64,000 nucleotides of DNA from Laedolimicola ammoniilytica. Lineage in GTDB: Bacteria > Bacillota > Clostridia > Lachnospirales > Lachnospiraceae. The stretch is taken from positions 1 through 64,000 of the forward strand of contig NZ_JAOQKC010000009.1 of assembly GCF_025567165.1 (NCBI RefSeq). Direction: 5' to 3'. The position numbers and the translations under genes are program-made. Below, piece by piece: positions 63,648 through 64,000 of the stretch. Numbering within the stretch: position 1 is the stretch's first letter; every line of letters begins with the position of its first letter. The notes under the pieces were generated by a model, which was not told the origin of the DNA, did no database searches, and worked only from the letters and a program-made list of their open reading frames with translations.

Positions 63648-64000
63648 ATGAAGAAATTAATTTATCTGGATAACGCGGCGACTACCAAGACGGCGCCGGA
63701 AGTCGTAGAGGCGATGCTGCCATACTTCACAGAACATTACGGCAATCCCTCTACCGTATACAGCCTGGGCGGCGAGAGTAAAAAGGCCATCACAGAAGCG
63801 AGAGAGACTATTGCGAACGCTTTAGGCGCGCAGACCGAGGAGATCTACTTCACTGCAGGCGGCAGTGAGTCCGATAACTGGGCGCTGAAGGCCACTGCAG
63901 AGGCATATAAGAGCAAGGGAAACCACATTATTACTACGAAGATTGAGCATCACGCGATTCTGCACACCTGTGAGTGGCTGGAGAAGCATGGCTACGAGAT
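63648..64000 (+). CDS. nifS: Cysteine desulfurase (NifS/IscS), cut by the window end
   Basis: The first 117 codons are present. The start KKLIYLDNAATTKTAPEVVE and the PLP-site sequence GGSESDNWALK are typical of NifS/IscS, which gives sulfur for iron-sulfur clusters. The active-site lysine and cysteine lie past the edge. AAGAAGGAGA precedes the ATG. It forms an operon with iscR. Confidence 0.93.
   Translation, partial: MKKLIYLDNAATTKTAPEVVEAMLPYFTEHYGNPSTVYSLGGESKKAITEARETIANALGAQTEEIYFTAGGSESDNWALKATAEAYKSKGNHIITTKIEHHAILHTCEWLEKHGYE

Overview
This window looks like chromosome from an anaerobic, endospore-forming Firmicute, most likely a Lachnospiraceae (Clostridia) gut bacterium. The evidence is the sporulation genes (SpoIIM, a SpoVB-type flippase), the spoIIM-xerD and recA-recX-rny order, strong GGAGG ribosome binding sites, an Rpn-type PD-(D/E)XK protein, a selenium-dependent molybdenum hydroxylase cluster and DUF3343/DUF815/DUF362 proteins. 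I do not name a species. Most of the window is moderately GC-rich housekeeping sequence. The stretches around 9.1-15.5 kb (PTS operon), the Rpn gene and the insertion sequences are visibly AT-richer and probably acquired.

Layout. 0-3.4 kb: a lyase of the DapA/NanA fold divergent from an AraC regulator, then an Rpn-like protein. 3.4-6.9 kb: folC, pheA and a DegV lipid-binding protein. 6.9-9.1 kb: a P1B metal ATPase with a probable one-base frameshift at a 7-C tract near its start, a CsoR-like operator in its promoter, and an unlisted 53-residue membrane protein after it. 9.1-15.3 kb: a mannose-family PTS operon (EIIA, hexulose-phosphate-synthase-like enzyme, two EIIB, EIIC, EIID) with a divergent LevR-like regulator whose AAA+ and EIIA active sites are degenerate. 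15.5-17 kb: a frameshifted IS30-type element. 17-25.5 kb: DUF362 protein, csoR, DUF815 ATPase, a two-gene ABC transporter without a binding protein, and a two-component system with a membrane-anchored third gene.

25.5-37.7 kb holds a purine/selenium operon: xpt, selD, yedF, a class V aminotransferase, DUF3343, an NCS2 purine permease, three xanthine-dehydrogenase-like subunits, yqeC, a yqeB-mobA fusion and an xdhC. Together these would import purines, salvage xanthine, and supply selenium and molybdopterin cytosine dinucleotide to a labile-selenium molybdenum hydroxylase. 37.7-42.4 kb: a VanY-type peptidase, queH, tRNA-Gly, an intact IS1249-like element with an 8-bp target duplication, and a solitary tnpB with a LexA-box-like palindrome at its 5' end.

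42.4-50 kb: a dehydrogenase and a five-gene operon (DUF1177, AroM, M29-type peptidase, Asp/Glu racemase, DUF917) divergent from an OPT transporter. It looks like an undescribed uptake-and-degradation pathway for a peptide-like or cyclic-amide substrate, and the OPT gene has an apparent terminator in its leader. 50-64 kb is mainly housekeeping: AEC transporter, nitroreductase fusion, asd, an M15 lipoprotein, recA-recX-rny, proC, spoIIM, xerD, DAHP synthase with a ~200-nt structured leader, a SpoVB-type flippase, iscR, and the start of a cysteine desulfurase cut by the window edge. I saw no rRNA genes, CRISPR array or prophage.
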